A stretch of 64,000 nt of DNA. Origin: Epiperipatus broadwayi (lineage: Eukaryota > Onychophora > Udeonychophora > Euonychophora > Peripatidae). The first letter of the stretch is position 1, and each line of letters opens with the position of its first letter. The notes under the pieces are model-generated. The model saw nothing but the letters and a program-made list of their open reading frames with translations. It had not been told where the DNA came from and searched no databases. This document shows, in pieces, positions 46,383-58,256 of the stretch. The position numbers were made by a program, and so were the translations under genes. The stretch spans positions 1,762,959 through 1,826,958 of the forward strand of contig JAQFVV010012574.1 of the NCBI GenBank assembly GCA_028023455.1, given 5' to 3'.

Positions 46383-47640
46383 TCACATAAAAACCAAATA
46401 CTTGAATATTAGTCCCTGCAACATGGAGGAGGTATTAGACCTCCTGTGCCCTTTCACATTCATATCAATCCACTGATAACTGTAATCTTGTGATCTGACC
46501 AAAATAAATGCACACAAATCTTGTACACGATATTTTTTGCAAGATTTGCGAAAAAGTAATGTGTAACAAACAGATCTTTTAGATGATGTTTTCACAAGAT
46601 TTACAAAGTTATCGCCAGGTTGAATACATATGTGAAAAGGTGTAGCATGTACATGCTAAGTGTTGCAGTACTAAAAACTCCATTTTCACACAACTAAAAG
46701 TATAAAATATGGAGCAAAATTATATATGACTTTCACATAAAAAAGTATAAAATTTATAACAATAGTAAATGAAATGGAATTTAAATTTATAAAAATAATA
46801 AAGACATATGAATTTGAGCAGGAAAATGATATTGAAAAAAAATTTAAAAAATATTGATTTGCCATACACAAATATATACAACGTTCACATGAAAAACTTT
46901 AAAATTTATAACAATAGTAAATCGATATTAAAAAGAACATTTTAAACATATGATTTGCCACACAGAAATATATACAACTTTCACACTGTAAAATGTATAA
47001 TAACACTAAAGATATGAATTTCATACAAAAAAGGGCCAATCTTAAAAAATACATTATCTCAGCCCAAAAATATGTAAAATACAAAATGCCATTACGCAAG
47101 ATCCAAATGTTATTTTAAATATGGACAAAATAATCCGTAAATTATTTTTTTAAATATTTTATTTACAAAAAAACATAAAGTACACACATACACTACTTAC
47201 TGTCTAATATATAAACAGGAATTGTGATGTTGAAACAAGCAATTTGGCATTTACTTTTTTAACACAAAATGGAGACCTTAACTGAAAAATTTCTCCCCCA
47301 AATGGACTGAACACATGATTGCATAGTCTATCAGCTGAACAGGATTTTCCACAGAAATGCTAATAAACTAATGTATTTTTTTAAAAAATAAAACAAAAAA
47401 ATTCACAAAACATTTTTATTAACTTTTCATCCTGGTGGGAAATTTTTTTTGATGTTGTTCAGTATATAAATGGATGCATCATCATTTTTTATGCAATCTA
47501 CATGTAAATTATCATAACTGGCATTTCAATTTGACATGATCACAATATTACACATTTATTGCAGATGTGAAAAGGTGTTCCATCTCCCTGACATTGCAGG
47601 ACTAATACTCAAGTACCCTTTTATGAAACAAAAAAAGTTT
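46383..47640. repeat. Small local repeats, some inverted
   Basis: A ~70-bp phrase beginning GATGTGAAAAGGTGTTCCAT and containing TTGCAGGACTAATACTCAAG at 47,560-47,640 recurs inverted at 46,383-46,475 (TTGAATATTAGTCCCTGCAA on plus). It also recurs in a shorter direct form at 46,628-46,680 (ATGTGAAAAGGTGTAGCAT, TTGCAGTACTAAAAACT). Between them AATTTATAACAATAGTAAAT occurs at 46,751 and 46,903 (period 152), and an ATATATACAACKTTCACA phrase occurs near 46,873 and 46,970. The block looks like a decayed local repeat cluster. Open frames here have no recognised motif. Confidence 0.55.
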
Positions 47641-50616
47641 TTGTTATTAACAAAAAAAATATTGTATACACATAAAAAAATATTTCTAGCCATGAATTTT
47701 TTTATGGAGCCCTTTCAAATTGCAATTTCCAGTTTTTTCCAATTGTATTTCTTCCTGAAGGCTTTAAAACATGGACTTGGTTAAATTTGTCCTTTCTGGG
47801 TCTGTAGCAATTCCTCCAAGTAAATAAAAAATAGCAAATTTTGTCCATTTAGTTCTCTCTCTTGAATTTCCCAGTGAGACAGATGTAGCCAGACTCATGC
47901 TCTTGGTTAAAGTCAAGGTTGCAAACTACTTTGGGGGGGGGTACCTTTCCTATATTTTCATCCAGTGAAGTAAGTCCCATAGAGGAAGGTGATGCCTAGC
48001 CTTTAGGTGAATTTAGCACATGGTTTTCATTGTACAAATCATTCTTAGGACTAAACTCATAGTATGCTAAAAACTTAATTAAAACTTCTGCTATACTATT
48101 CAATAGCATGGTAAAGACTTATGCTCCTTTTCTTCTTTATCAGCTGAATTAAGCTTGGCTGCTCTCTCTTCAGCAGCTAAGTTAGGAATCGTCCACTTCT
48201 TATCAGACACTAGGGTCTTCTCATTTATTGACCCTCCCCTTAATTTTTTTCTAGAATAATCTTGCCCACAAACCAATCACAATCTGTCTCTCACATGATA
48301 ATTTTCACAACTAATTAAATAAATTCCCATAGATACAATTGTTCACTTATTTCCCTCTTTAATCAAAGACATTGAAAAACAACTCTGATTAAAAATAAAA
48401 TTTACAAAGGTATTAAAATCTTATGTTGTTTTTTTTTCTTTTAAAAAAAAATTACTCTTAAACATAAAACTTAATCTCTTTAAAAAAAAAATTAAAATTA
48501 ACATTAATTAAGATACAAAAACAAAGAAAAAGAATTTGCTTCTTTTACATTTTCATAGTTTAAATTAAAACTATTAATTAATTACAACTACTGCAGAGGA
48601 AAAGAGTCAAAAAAAAAGTTGTTTACATTCTTTCACAATTCTCTCTCTCCTCTTTATAATCATTTATAACTTATAAAAATAATTCCCATATTAAAATCAT
48701 ATCACTATTAACAAATTAAATGTTTGATCATTGTTATTTATCATATGAGGATTTAAAAATATTAAGTTAAATAATGACTTTTTAAAAAAATAAGTCTAAG
48801 AATTTTAAATATTACTTTCTCCCATTAATGAAATAATCCTTTAATTAAACTTGAAGAATATACTGCCAACTATCTAATTCTTGTTATCTTTTAGCGCAGC
48901 TATGTAGCCAACTGGTTACAATATATATATATCAATTCTAAAAAATGAACATAATTATACACCGGAGGATTCTGATTCCGACTAAAAAGTCTAACTTCAT
49001 ATTATTCTTTTTTTTTCTTCTTTCAACATATATATATTAATTCTAATTTCCAATTTTTTTTTTTGTTAGAAATTTTACTTAAAAAAGTGTTAAGAATATA
49101 TATATTAAAAAAGATAAATAATTTTCCAGCAATCTTTCACAGAAATCAGTGAAGAAGGAGCAAACATTGAACAAGCTTCCAATTATACATGGGGAGGGTT
49201 TGTGCAATTTCCTATCCTTGTTTCATCAGATACTAAAAATAAGTAAATACTCACTTATTGACCAATATTAGCTTGTAAGCTGGTTTAGCTATGGACCAGC
49301 TGTGTAAAAAAAAAAAAAAATCCTAAATCTACTGAAATTTTTTTCCAAATTTATCCAAAATCAATACGTGGATGTAATTAGTTTAAAAATATTCTGTAGC
49401 CATAAGTAAGTGTTTGCAAGAAATCAAAAAAGAAAAATAGGGTAAAATGTGTTTGCATAAAGAAAAAGATGGGGAGCGGGGATTTGAATTATGGGGAGAA
49501 ATATTATTAAAGAAAAATGAACCTGTAAGAGAAAAGAGTTAGCAGTTAGTGAATTTGGAAAAAAAACGGTAAGCTAAGAAAAAGTTTGGATAATAAAATT
49601 AAATTTGAACACTTTTCTTATAGTCGCATTGCATAAAAATTACACGAATTAATTCAATGAGATTAAAGCATACTATACCAATAGATGCCCATGATGAGTA
49701 TTAGATTTTACAAATGATTTTATTAAAGGTATGAATATATTATCAAAGCATTACTTTACTTTTTTTTTTACTTTCAATATCTCTATTACATGCAATTATT
49801 CATTAATAACTGCATCACTGTTTACTATAAAGCAGAAATTGCTATAATGCATGGTTTATTTATAAAAAGTTTGGACACTGAAATTAACTCAATTGCAATC
49901 CAAGGACATTGATGTCCAGAGTCTGGCATGCTATCTCTGTACCAAACCATGCAGAGCATCCTCTTCTACCTATTGGCTTCCTTCAAAGAAAGCATCAGAT
50001 TTGACATCATCATTTTAGAAGGAGTCGTCCATCCCTTTGTCAAAAAATTGGAATATCTGACTTTTATATTACTCTTTGCCATAATTTGCATATTTTATAA
50101 ACTGTATAGTCAGCTTACTCCCGAGATTGTTAATTAATTAATTTTGCACTATGATTCTGGCAAGAAGTAACTCACTGTTATTAAGTCAGAATGTATATAT
50201 TTGGTTTAAAAATACCTTTTCATAATGGTTTGACTCAGCTTAAGTTTTTAAAACATTTGAGATGTTTTATATTTTCAAAAATGGAGCTTGTAATATTAAG
50301 TCTTGCCTTTTAGCAATGTACCATAATGATTTTTTGAAAATTGTAATGAATGTTGCAGGAAATTTTGAAAGTTATTTAAATGTATTTCTTAAACCAACAC
50401 TCTACCAAAAATCTATCTAAATTCTTTCAGTAAATGTATAACTTGTGGCAACTCTCTCTATTCAATATTAATAGCTTATGCAAAGAAAAGAAATGATGGT
50501 TATGAAACTGTAAAACGGTATTACTTGCCTAATCAAAAATTACAAATGTAAACGTATGTACACGATCTGAAATATCTGTAAATACTTTTTAGTCCAATAA
50601 AGTTCCTTTTTGAATA
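47641..50616. other. Unassigned AT-rich DNA
   Basis: About 3 kb with G9 (about 47,932) and several A and T tracts. 47,860-48,300 is somewhat less AT-rich, but no motif or repeat partner was found. The 69-residue frame at 49,928-50,137 begins with a plausible hydrophobic segment but has no supporting context and is not called. Confidence 0.4.
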
Positions 50617-50664
50617 ATAATAATAATAATGATGATGATGATGATGATGATGATAATAATAATA
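50617..50664 (+). repeat. AAT/GAT trinucleotide microsatellite
   Basis: A run of AAT units, then GAT units, then AAT units again, without interruption. The His/Tyr-rich minus-strand peptide at 50,533-50,715 is its translation and not a gene. Confidence 0.95.
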
Positions 50665-50993
50665 GAAATATATATATAGTACTGAAATTAAATGTCTGCT
50701 TAGGAAAAATATCAACTTTGAATTATTTCTGAAACAGCAATAATATTTATCAAAGAAGGATGTGATTGCGAAAAAAACCGGTTCTGATTCACAATCTCAT
50801 GGATCATCGTAATTGCATTATGGAAAATAGTTGATAACTATTAACCATTAATATGCAATAGAACAAATTACTGCAACGGTCTTCCATTATAAATGACATT
50901 TATTTATTTGTATTATAAATAAGATATAGGCATGGATATGTTATTTTATTAGATTTCATTCATTTGTGGCTCTTTAATGATTTTAAAAAAATA

Positions 50994-51408
50994 AATATTA
51001 TCAGGTAAAATGAAAATACACAGAGAAAGGGTAAATTTTTAATAATATTTAGCTTTATTACTGCCTAGCATGCTTTCAATATATTTTTACTATATCATAT
51101 TCTTGGCATATCGTGATGTGATTAAATAGCTGGTGACAGTTTTTCTATTAACAACAACAACAAAAAAAACAAGTGTACCCATTTCAAAGAAATGGACTAT
51201 TTAAATATTCAAATTCAAATTTTAAACTAAAATTGAATATGTGAACAGTTAATTAAAAATTGATATAAAAAACCATTTAATCACGCCACTGTATGCCATG
51301 AAAATGATAAAGTAAAAATATATTGAACGCATGCTAGGCGGTAATAAAGCTAAATACTATTTTAAAAAACTACCTTTTCTATGTGTATTTTCATTTTACC
51401 AGATATTA
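50994..51408. mobile_element. ~415-bp palindromic MITE-like element
   Basis: Inverted arms of about 150 bp (50,994-51,150 and 51,262-51,408) surround a ~110-bp centre. Mirrored blocks are GGTAAAATGAAAATACACA, TATTTAGCTTTATTAC, GCCTAGCATGC, CAATATATTTTTACT and GATGTGATTAAAT. Arm identity is about 88-90% by eye. The outer ends are AATATTATCAGG and, inverted, TAATATCTGG. No coding capacity, no firm target duplication. Confidence 0.85.
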
Positions 51409-52144
51409 CGTTGGCTCGGAAAAGAAGAAAATTAGTAACAATTGAATTACAAAAAAATAATTACGTGTTTTATGTTTAATATATATGTGACACACACATA
51501 TAAATACACACATAATTTAGAATTTTCGGTTATATTTTCTTACTAATAAATACACACACAATTTAGAATTTTCAGCTATACTTTCTTGCTAGGAATATTT
51601 ATCATTTACAAAACAGTTTTATAATTGAAAAGTCAATATCAAGTTTGATATATGATAAAATCTCAATTTCTCATTCAATTAATCTTGAATTAAGTGATCA
51701 ACAGAACGTAAAGAAGCTTTGTGGTTATAACATCCTGATTAAAACACTAACATCTTTATACTTGAATTTAAAAAGATGTAAATGAACTTTTCTTTTTCCG
51801 CATCACTAACAAAATTAAATTAATGTAAATACTTTAAAAAATAAAAAAAAGTTTGTATACACAAAAAGCTTTATTCTATATGAACATGTCACATGATATA
51901 AATTACTATCATTAGCTGCTACTTGTAAACAAATACAACCATCTAAACTCAAAAAAAAATAATAATAATAATAAAGAGAGATAAAGAAAGAAACGAAGTT
52001 AAAGGTGAGTTTTGCGTAGAACATGTTAACACAGAATAAAAAATCTTGAGAATTTTTGTCTTCACACATACACAAAAAAAAAATCCAGTTAACATTATTT
52101 TCTGTGCATCAAGGGTAAACTCGAATCGAAAACTTTGGCTCAAT
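51409..52144. other. Unassigned AT-rich DNA
   Basis: About 740 bp. A short direct repeat is present: TACACACATAATTTAGAATT near 51,505 and again near 51,550. A small AAT microsatellite lies at about 51,958. The minus-strand frames at 51,815-52,224 overlap it and show no motif. Confidence 0.4.
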
Positions 52145-52240
52145 AAATCAGCATGTAATGTTAAAAAATAAGCCGCCTTACAAGCAGTTGTCCCGGGTTC
52201 GCTTCTCGGCCGATGCTGTGACACATGAAAAATATATATA
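52145..52240 (+). repeat. tRNA-derived SINE (type 1), damaged head
   Basis: Shares AAGCCGCCTTACAAGCAG, the B box GGGTTCGCTTCTCGG and the post-head block CCGATGCTGTGACACATG with the SINE at 21,305-21,440. The A-box part upstream is decayed (TCAGCATGTAATGTT). A TA microsatellite follows. Confidence 0.78.
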
Positions 52241-52434
52241 TATAGTTAATCAATAGTAGTAATAGAATCGTAATACATTTTAGTAATAAAAGAATTCATT
52301 AAATTCATAGTGTAGTTCTAAACATAAAATGCTTGAATGAATTATATTAAGAGAATGGCAATCAATGACAAACTGCCATCAAATATAATTAAAAGTTATC
52401 ATCTAGTTACTTTATCTGCCTTCCTACATCACAA

Positions 52435-52535
52435 TTATTTGCAGCTATTATCTATCCCCTGCAGAATGAAGGGCTCTCATAAGTTCAATCCGGTTTCTCC
52501 AATCCTTAGTCTTTTTCTCTTCAACACGCCATAAG
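52435..52535 (-). mobile_element. RTE 3' end stub
   Basis: About 95 bp in minus orientation matching the extreme 3' end of the RTE family: CTATTATCTATCCCCTGCAG and AATGAAGGGCTCTCATAAGT here, against CTATTATCAATCCACTGCAG at 57,571. It lies only 250 bp from the 3' end of another RTE copy. Confidence 0.7.
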
Positions 52536-52779
52536 ATATATAATCACAAACAATTTTTATACATCAAAAATGTGTACCGTTGTAGTATATATAGTTTTAT
52601 AATATTAGAATATGGCTAAGTCATGAGCTTGAATATTTAAGTTAAGTTTTAAAAAAGCGAACGTCATCATAATAGTAAAATGTGTTTCTAGATCAGGAAT
52701 GATAAATAAAAAAAGAAACAATCCAAATATTTCTGAATAAAGTATAGATGTTCTCAATTGAAAAACAAAATTTAATTAA

Positions 52780-55605
52780 ATTCAACTCAATATCCACAGT
52801 CAATTTCAACTATTATCTATGCACTTCAGTATGTAGGTTTTTCCAATTTACTATTATTTCTCTAATCTGTAGCTCTTTTCTCTACATCAGATCAGCAAAC
52901 TTTTAATTTCATCCATACACTTAACCTTTTTAAAAATCTTTTATAATCTCTTGGGATTCAGTTTAAGATTTTAATGAGCTATCATTCATTGATCTCTGTA
53001 GTGATATATATAAACCACTTCCATTTCTCCCTATTTCTTTTTTCAGTAAAATCAGAAACACAGTTTTTGTTTTCTCATATATGTATTTAATATTTGATTT
53101 ATCATTATTAATCTAATGTATATCTCTCTATATTTAGTTATATGATCTGAAGTCTCCATATTGTTTTTCTGATAAACCATGAAGACTTATTTCTCTTTAA
53201 TAACAATTCAATTCCACCAAACATAATCCATCCAAATTTAATTCTATGATTAAATTCCATATGTCCAAGATATTTAGATGTTTATTTTTTCTAATTCCTA
53301 AGATTATTATTTTCTTCCTTCTGTGAAAATCTATTGAAAGAGCATTTATCTTTAATCTACATCTTTCATCTGATAACTCTGGCAACATTTCCTGAAGTTC
53401 TGAGCTATTATTTACAAAAATAACTACATAATCTACAAAATTTCATTTAATCCAACAAATACTTCTTATAAAACTGCTGTAAAAAATTTTGAAGATATAA
53501 AATTATCCTGCCATATACTCCTCTTAATATCAATTTTTTTAAACTTTTCATGTAATCTAAGCACAGCTATTGCATTTTATAATTATTTTTTCAGAAATAT
53601 GACAGTGGATAAATATTTTGATGGTCTAAAATTTTAATCATTATGGAAATGCTTATAAAATCAAATGCCTTTTTATAATCTACAAATCCAAAACATAATG
53701 ATTAATTCATACTCATTAGTCCTTTTCATAACCTTCCATAATCCTTGGATCCACTGTACTAAAACCACTTTTGAACCCAGCTTATCCTTAGATTGATTTG
53801 AGTGCAAAGTTCATTGTAGACAAGTTTGTAATTATCTTGGTAAAGATATGTAGAACTAACAATAAAACTGATAGGTCTATAATTTCTAATATCTTTTTAG
53901 TACCAATTATCTTTTATTTATTCACCCATTTCTTTCAAGATATCAATAATAATTGCATCATTTTATAAAACTTTTTTCTTCATAGATTTAATTGCATGTC
54001 TCACCTTTTTATTTAAATGCTTAGCAAATTCAAAAGATATTGTAATCAAATTTCCTAGATTTTTAATTTTTTATTATTGTATAACTTTCTATAAAACTCT
54101 TCCATACACTTCAAGATGTTATAATATGTTAGACTATATCCATCATCTATTTATTAAATGTAGAATTTATAGAAAATTTTAAATGTTATTTAAACTTTTC
54201 AATCACAAATAGATAACACAGGTTAGTAACTACATGTTTCAAGTAGTATTATTCTTCAGCAAAGAAGTTGAATTTACACCTTTAGATTTTTGAATATCAA
54301 ATTTTAAGACAATGCTCAAACCAAATGAGCTATTCTGTCAAAGGCAACAGATAGTAGAAAATTCATATATTTATATATGAGAAAAAAGTATTAAAAAATT
54401 TTTGGATTCATCAGGATTTGAATCAACCTTCATATATAAATGTATGAAATTTTTACTATCTGTTGCCTTCGACAGAATAGCTCAGTTCATTAGAATGTTG
54501 CCTTAAAATTCAATGTTCAAGAATCTAAAAGTGTAAGCTCGACTCCTACTCTAATATTGTTACTGGTCAGGCCAGCAATGTCTGAAGAAGAGTGAAGAAT
54601 ACTACTACTTGAAACATTATGTAATTATTAACCTGTGTTGTCTATTTGTATGTTATTACTAACAAATTGTTTGTATTTGAAAAGTCCAAATAAAGTTTAG
54701 CATTTTCTATACATTTTTTATGATAGATGTAAAGAGCAACATATTACCACATCTAATATACCATGATCACTAACCTTTAGGCAAATATTGTAAGATGATG
54801 CTTCTTTTTTTAATAATAGTTTCATTTTTTTTCTTATTGCTGAATCAACGTTCATATCAATATCAAAATATTTTTGCCTTTGAGATTTCTATTTTGTTCT
54901 ATATCTTTACTTGGAAATTCAAGATTATATTTTCTTGTATCATTATTAACTCTTTCTTTAACATTTTACAGAATTACAGATATTCAATTCTTCTTAATGG
55001 ATAAGTTTTAAATGTTTTCATATTTCTTCTTTTATCATATATGGATTTACAATAGCTGAAAATTTACTGACGAATTATGTGGATTTTTTTTTTATGTTTA
55101 ACAACTGTCTTTGTCATATAGTTCTTAGCATAAGAAAGTTATATTTTTATTGACTTTCATCTTATTAATATGTTATTCAAAGTTCTAAATTAAATTCAGT
55201 GAAGTGTTTTTGAAGACTAGAAATAGCAAATATAAATATTGTCTTCCTTAATACTTTGTGTCTAATTTTTCCACAACATGTATATTATGTCTCAATAATA
55301 GATTAATATTTCTCTGTAAAAATCTATTAAGAATATTACAATCTTGAAATATATATTTCTTTAATCAAAATCTAATGCAATTCTGCTGCACTTCCAATTG
55401 GATGCTACAACGCCAATTTCCATTTAACATTTTTTTCTTCAATTTTTACAAGTGCATGTCTTCTTTCATTTCTATCACCCTAATCAAATTTCCCAAGCTC
55501 TTTCATCTTTCAATCATTTGTTAATTCTAGTATTAAAGATTCTTCCATGACAGTTTTAAAATATTGTTTGGTCTGATCAAAAGTATTTTGTACATCCATA
55601 TAAAA
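52780..55605 (-). mobile_element. RTE-type LINE, long decayed copy split by a palindrome
   Basis: Minus-strand RTE copy. Its 3' end is near 52,790 and the C-terminal region at 52,800-53,160. The RT follows at about 53,190-54,010, where 53,197-53,388 carries the NYLGH..-equivalent MLPELSDERCRLKINALSID. A copy of the DYKKAF-type motif A is near 53,660-53,690. The linker is at 54,010-54,140. After an interruption (54,141-54,730), the upstream linker and endonuclease region run from 54,790 to 55,605, where a VMEESLILELTND phrase at 55,510-55,555 corresponds to VMEDFNARI. Frames are thoroughly broken. Alignment with 57.55-59.97 kb is collinear except for the interruption. Confidence 0.8.
54141..54730. 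mobile_element. Palindromic pair of tRNA-like SINEs inside RTE
   Basis: About 590 bp, with arms of roughly 210-260 bp mirrored around a centre near 54,400. Each arm carries a tRNA-like head. On the right the A box is AATAGCTCAGTTCATTAGAA (about 54,476-54,495) and the B box is AAGCTCGACTCCT (about 54,535-54,547). On the left the same features occur inverted (AGCTATTCTGTC, ACCTTTAGATTTTTG). Outward of the heads is a body with GTCTGAAGAAGAGTGAAGAA, TACTTGAAACAT, AACCTGTGTTGTCTATTTG and TTTTCTATACATTTTTTATG. The pair is oriented with heads at the centre and tails out. It interrupts the RTE copy at 52,780-55,605. The left arm's B box is badly decayed. No target duplication was fixed. Confidence 0.8.
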
Positions 55606-56025
55606 ATCCTGGTAGTGTTTGGTTAGCTGTACCCCAGCCGCTAGAGGCATTGTTTCTGTGTAAACACATAGACATATCCAGAGTAAAGGCCAAAAATCAG
55701 AAATGCTTGTTCCTGCCGCTGGGAGGCGCTGTTCACCATGCGTATGCACAGGAACCTTCCATAAGCCAGCTGGCAGCAAAACTGCCCACCTAATGGTGCT
55801 GGTTGCAATGCATAAGCCATGTACCTTACATCGTCTGCTACCAGCCACTACCAAGAACCTAGGTGGTGCTGATTGTCATAAACAGATCTAGCTTACGTTG
55901 TCTGCTACACCAAGATTCTAGCCCACTACATGGGTGGCACTGTTTCTCCACGTTACACATGGAAAAACTAGGCGAAACAATGCCTGCTTGATTTGTTTAT
56001 GTCCATACTACTTAAAACATGGATG
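55606..56025. repeat. GC-richer imperfect tandem repeats
   Basis: A ~350-bp island whose base composition differs sharply from everything around it. It contains four diverged copies of a phrase like GCCGCTA...GAGGCRCTGTTTC, with anchors at 55,641 (GAGGCATTGTTTC), 55,723 (GAGGCGCTGTTCAC), 55,862 (GGTGGTGCTGATTGTC) and 55,932 (GGGTGGCACTGTTTCTCC). Short frames exist on both strands (55,510-55,854 minus; 55,703-55,891 plus), but neither has a recognisable motif and part of the minus frame is RTE. It lies between the 5' part of an RTE copy and a hAT MITE. Confidence 0.55.
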
Positions 56026-56033
56026 CCCTGTAA

Positions 56034-56401
56034 CAGGGGCCCCAACCCTATGCCCGCGGGCACCATGGTGGTCGTAGTCCCTTTTACGTGTGCCCGCCGC
56101 TATCTGAACATGATAAAAAATTATTTATCTGATACAAATAAATTTAATTTTTAAAATTTCTTATAAATTATTGTATTTTATTGTAATCAAATTGTAGGGC
56201 ATACTATACTTTTCCAGTGTAAAAATATAAACGTTAATTATATGTTAAAATTTTATTTTTGAAATAAATATTTTTTTTGTACATTATGTGTATTATTAAC
56301 AATATCCAACTATAAATTTACATTGAAAAAATAAATGGTGCACGCCACCTGGCCAGTATTATAGAATGTGCTCTTAAGTGCAAAAAGGTTGGGGACCCCT
56401 G
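56034..56401. mobile_element. Non-autonomous hAT transposon (MITE), 368 bp
   Basis: Terminal inverted repeats CAGGGGCCCCAACC (left, 56,034) and CAGGGGTCCCCAACC (right end, inverted) are typical of hAT elements. They are flanked by 8-bp target duplications CCCTGTAA (56,026-56,033) and CCCTATAA (56,402-56,409), which differ at one base. The TA in the middle of the second copy suits the nnnTAnnn preference described for the Buster group. The interior is AT-rich without coding capacity except for GC-rich subterminal stretches (GCCCGCGGGC; GTGCCCGCCGC). It would be mobilised in trans by a hAT transposase encoded elsewhere. Confidence 0.9.
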
Positions 56402-56409
56402 CCCTATAA

Positions 56410-57549
56410 TGTACAGGTGTGATTAAATTTAGAAGACACAATTATTTAAATATGCGTTCCCACTTAATATTGTTACATTCTATTTCACCATTTAATAAAT
56501 CGATGTATTTTAAAATTATTTATTTTTAAAAATCGAACTTTTTTTTTAATTATTTACTCTAAAAGTGGGTTTTTTTAAAAAACCTATTTTTTTTCCTACG
56601 GCAGTATTGCTTTCAAAACTATTATTTTAAAACATGATTGTTTGTAAAACTTTTGTTTTTACACTTTCAAATATTATTTAAAATAAGTTTTAAACTAATA
56701 CAAATTATATTTTGGTTTATAGATCGATCTTTCAATTACTATTTCCCAACCGTGTTATTTTAAAAAGGTTGAATTTGCATACTCTTACGTGCAAACAGTA
56801 ATTCGAAGATCTGTTTATCAATAAATATTTTTAAATTACTGGAGAAAAAGGAAATCAAACTCTCCTTTAAATATAATAAAATATCTATTCAGTTCAAATT
56901 TAAAAGAAGTTTACAGTAAATAAGTTTTAAACTAATACAAATTATATTTTAGTTTATAGATCGATCTTTCAATTATTATTTCCCAACTGTGTCAAAATTG
57001 GATGATCATTGAAAATTATATATGATCTTAAAAGCCTAAAATTCAGAAGACTGATAGTACTGCCTTTGCAAGTGCGCTGTTTCTTTCTTTCATTATTGAA
57101 TTAGTAATATCACCACAGCTAGTAAAAGTAATGTTACTTACTATAAGAGCTTAACAATGAGTTAATTTGTCTCATAATTACGCTGTTACAAGTTTTGCTA
57201 ATTTTGGTATAGGATATATCTAGATGAACGTCTAAATATTATGAAAGAATTTTGAAAAAAGTAAAGGCAATACATTTTTAGTAGATACTTTCCAAACTGA
57301 GGGTTTATCAATGAAAGCTGAAATCTAATTAGAATTTTTGCAATAGGTCACTTTATTTACTTTATGATAGAACCATCAAAATTAGAGTCATGTGATGCTG
57401 GATACAGTTGAGAAATGATTAATTACTTGTTCAGTATTTGAAGGTTATTGGTTTATCATGAGATAAGTGCAGTATTTGCAAAAACTAATGAATACATATT
57501 TATTTTTAATAATGGTAGAAAAAGTTTAATTAAATTTGCATATTAAAGT
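56410..57549. other. AT-rich DNA with a 75-bp direct repeat
   Basis: About 1.1 kb. The sequence at 56,681-56,755, beginning AAATAAGTTTTAAACTAATA and containing TATAGATCGATCTTTCAATT, recurs at 56,918-56,992 with three or four changes (period 237). Nothing else is recognised. Confidence 0.7.
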
Positions 57550-58256
57550 AAAACAATATCATCATCATCAACTATTATCAATCCACTGCAGGATGAACAT
57601 CTCTCCAAATTTAATCCACCTCCAAACTTTAGCTTCTCTTCTCCATATCACCTCTGCATGCTTTCTTATTTCATCTATCCATCTCACATGTGGTCTCTTC
57701 CTGAGTCTTCTACAATGTCTTGGAATCCAGTTTAAGCTTTCAATTGTCCATCTATTACTATCTCTTCTAGCAATATGTTTAGCCCAACTTCACTTTAATC
57801 TTTTAATTTTTTCAATAAAATCAGTTACACCTTATTGTTCTCTTAATGATATATTGTGTTTTCGATCTCTTCTTGTTACTCCCAACATGCATCTCTCCAT
57901 AATTCTTTGAGTGGTCTGAAGTCTGTATTGCTCTTCTATTAAGTGTTCAAGTCTCAGATCCATAAGTGAGAACAGGTAAAACACATTTATTAAAAATCTT
58001 CCTTTACAAACACGTAGGTATATTTCCTTTTAGTGTCAAGTTATTTCTACCAAAAGCACTCCAAACTAGTTTAATTCTATGATTAATTTCATCCATTATG
58101 TTTCCATCTGTATTAATAATCTGACCAAGGCGTTTGTAACTGTTAACTTTTTCTAACTCATTATAAACAATTTTTATTTTCATATTTTGAGAAAATCCAT
58201 TAAACATTACTTTAGTCATTTTAACAATTATCTTTAGTCCTACTTTCATCTGATAA

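Noticed and set aside
48885-48990. tRNA-like arrangement (GTAGCCAACTGGTTAC then GATTCTGATTCCGAC)
   Set aside because: The A and B boxes are poor, a TA microsatellite sits between them, and no related copy exists in the window.
49928-50137. 69-residue frame with hydrophobic C-terminus
   Set aside because: Isolated, no recognisable family, no splice or promoter context; chance length in this composition.
50533-50715. His/Tyr-rich peptide
   Set aside because: Translation of an AAT/GAT microsatellite.
55510-55891. Overlapping 114- and 62-residue frames in the GC-richer island
   Set aside because: The minus frame starts in unknown sequence and ends in RTE, the plus frame is its complement, and the island is built of imperfect repeats. 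No protein family is recognisable.
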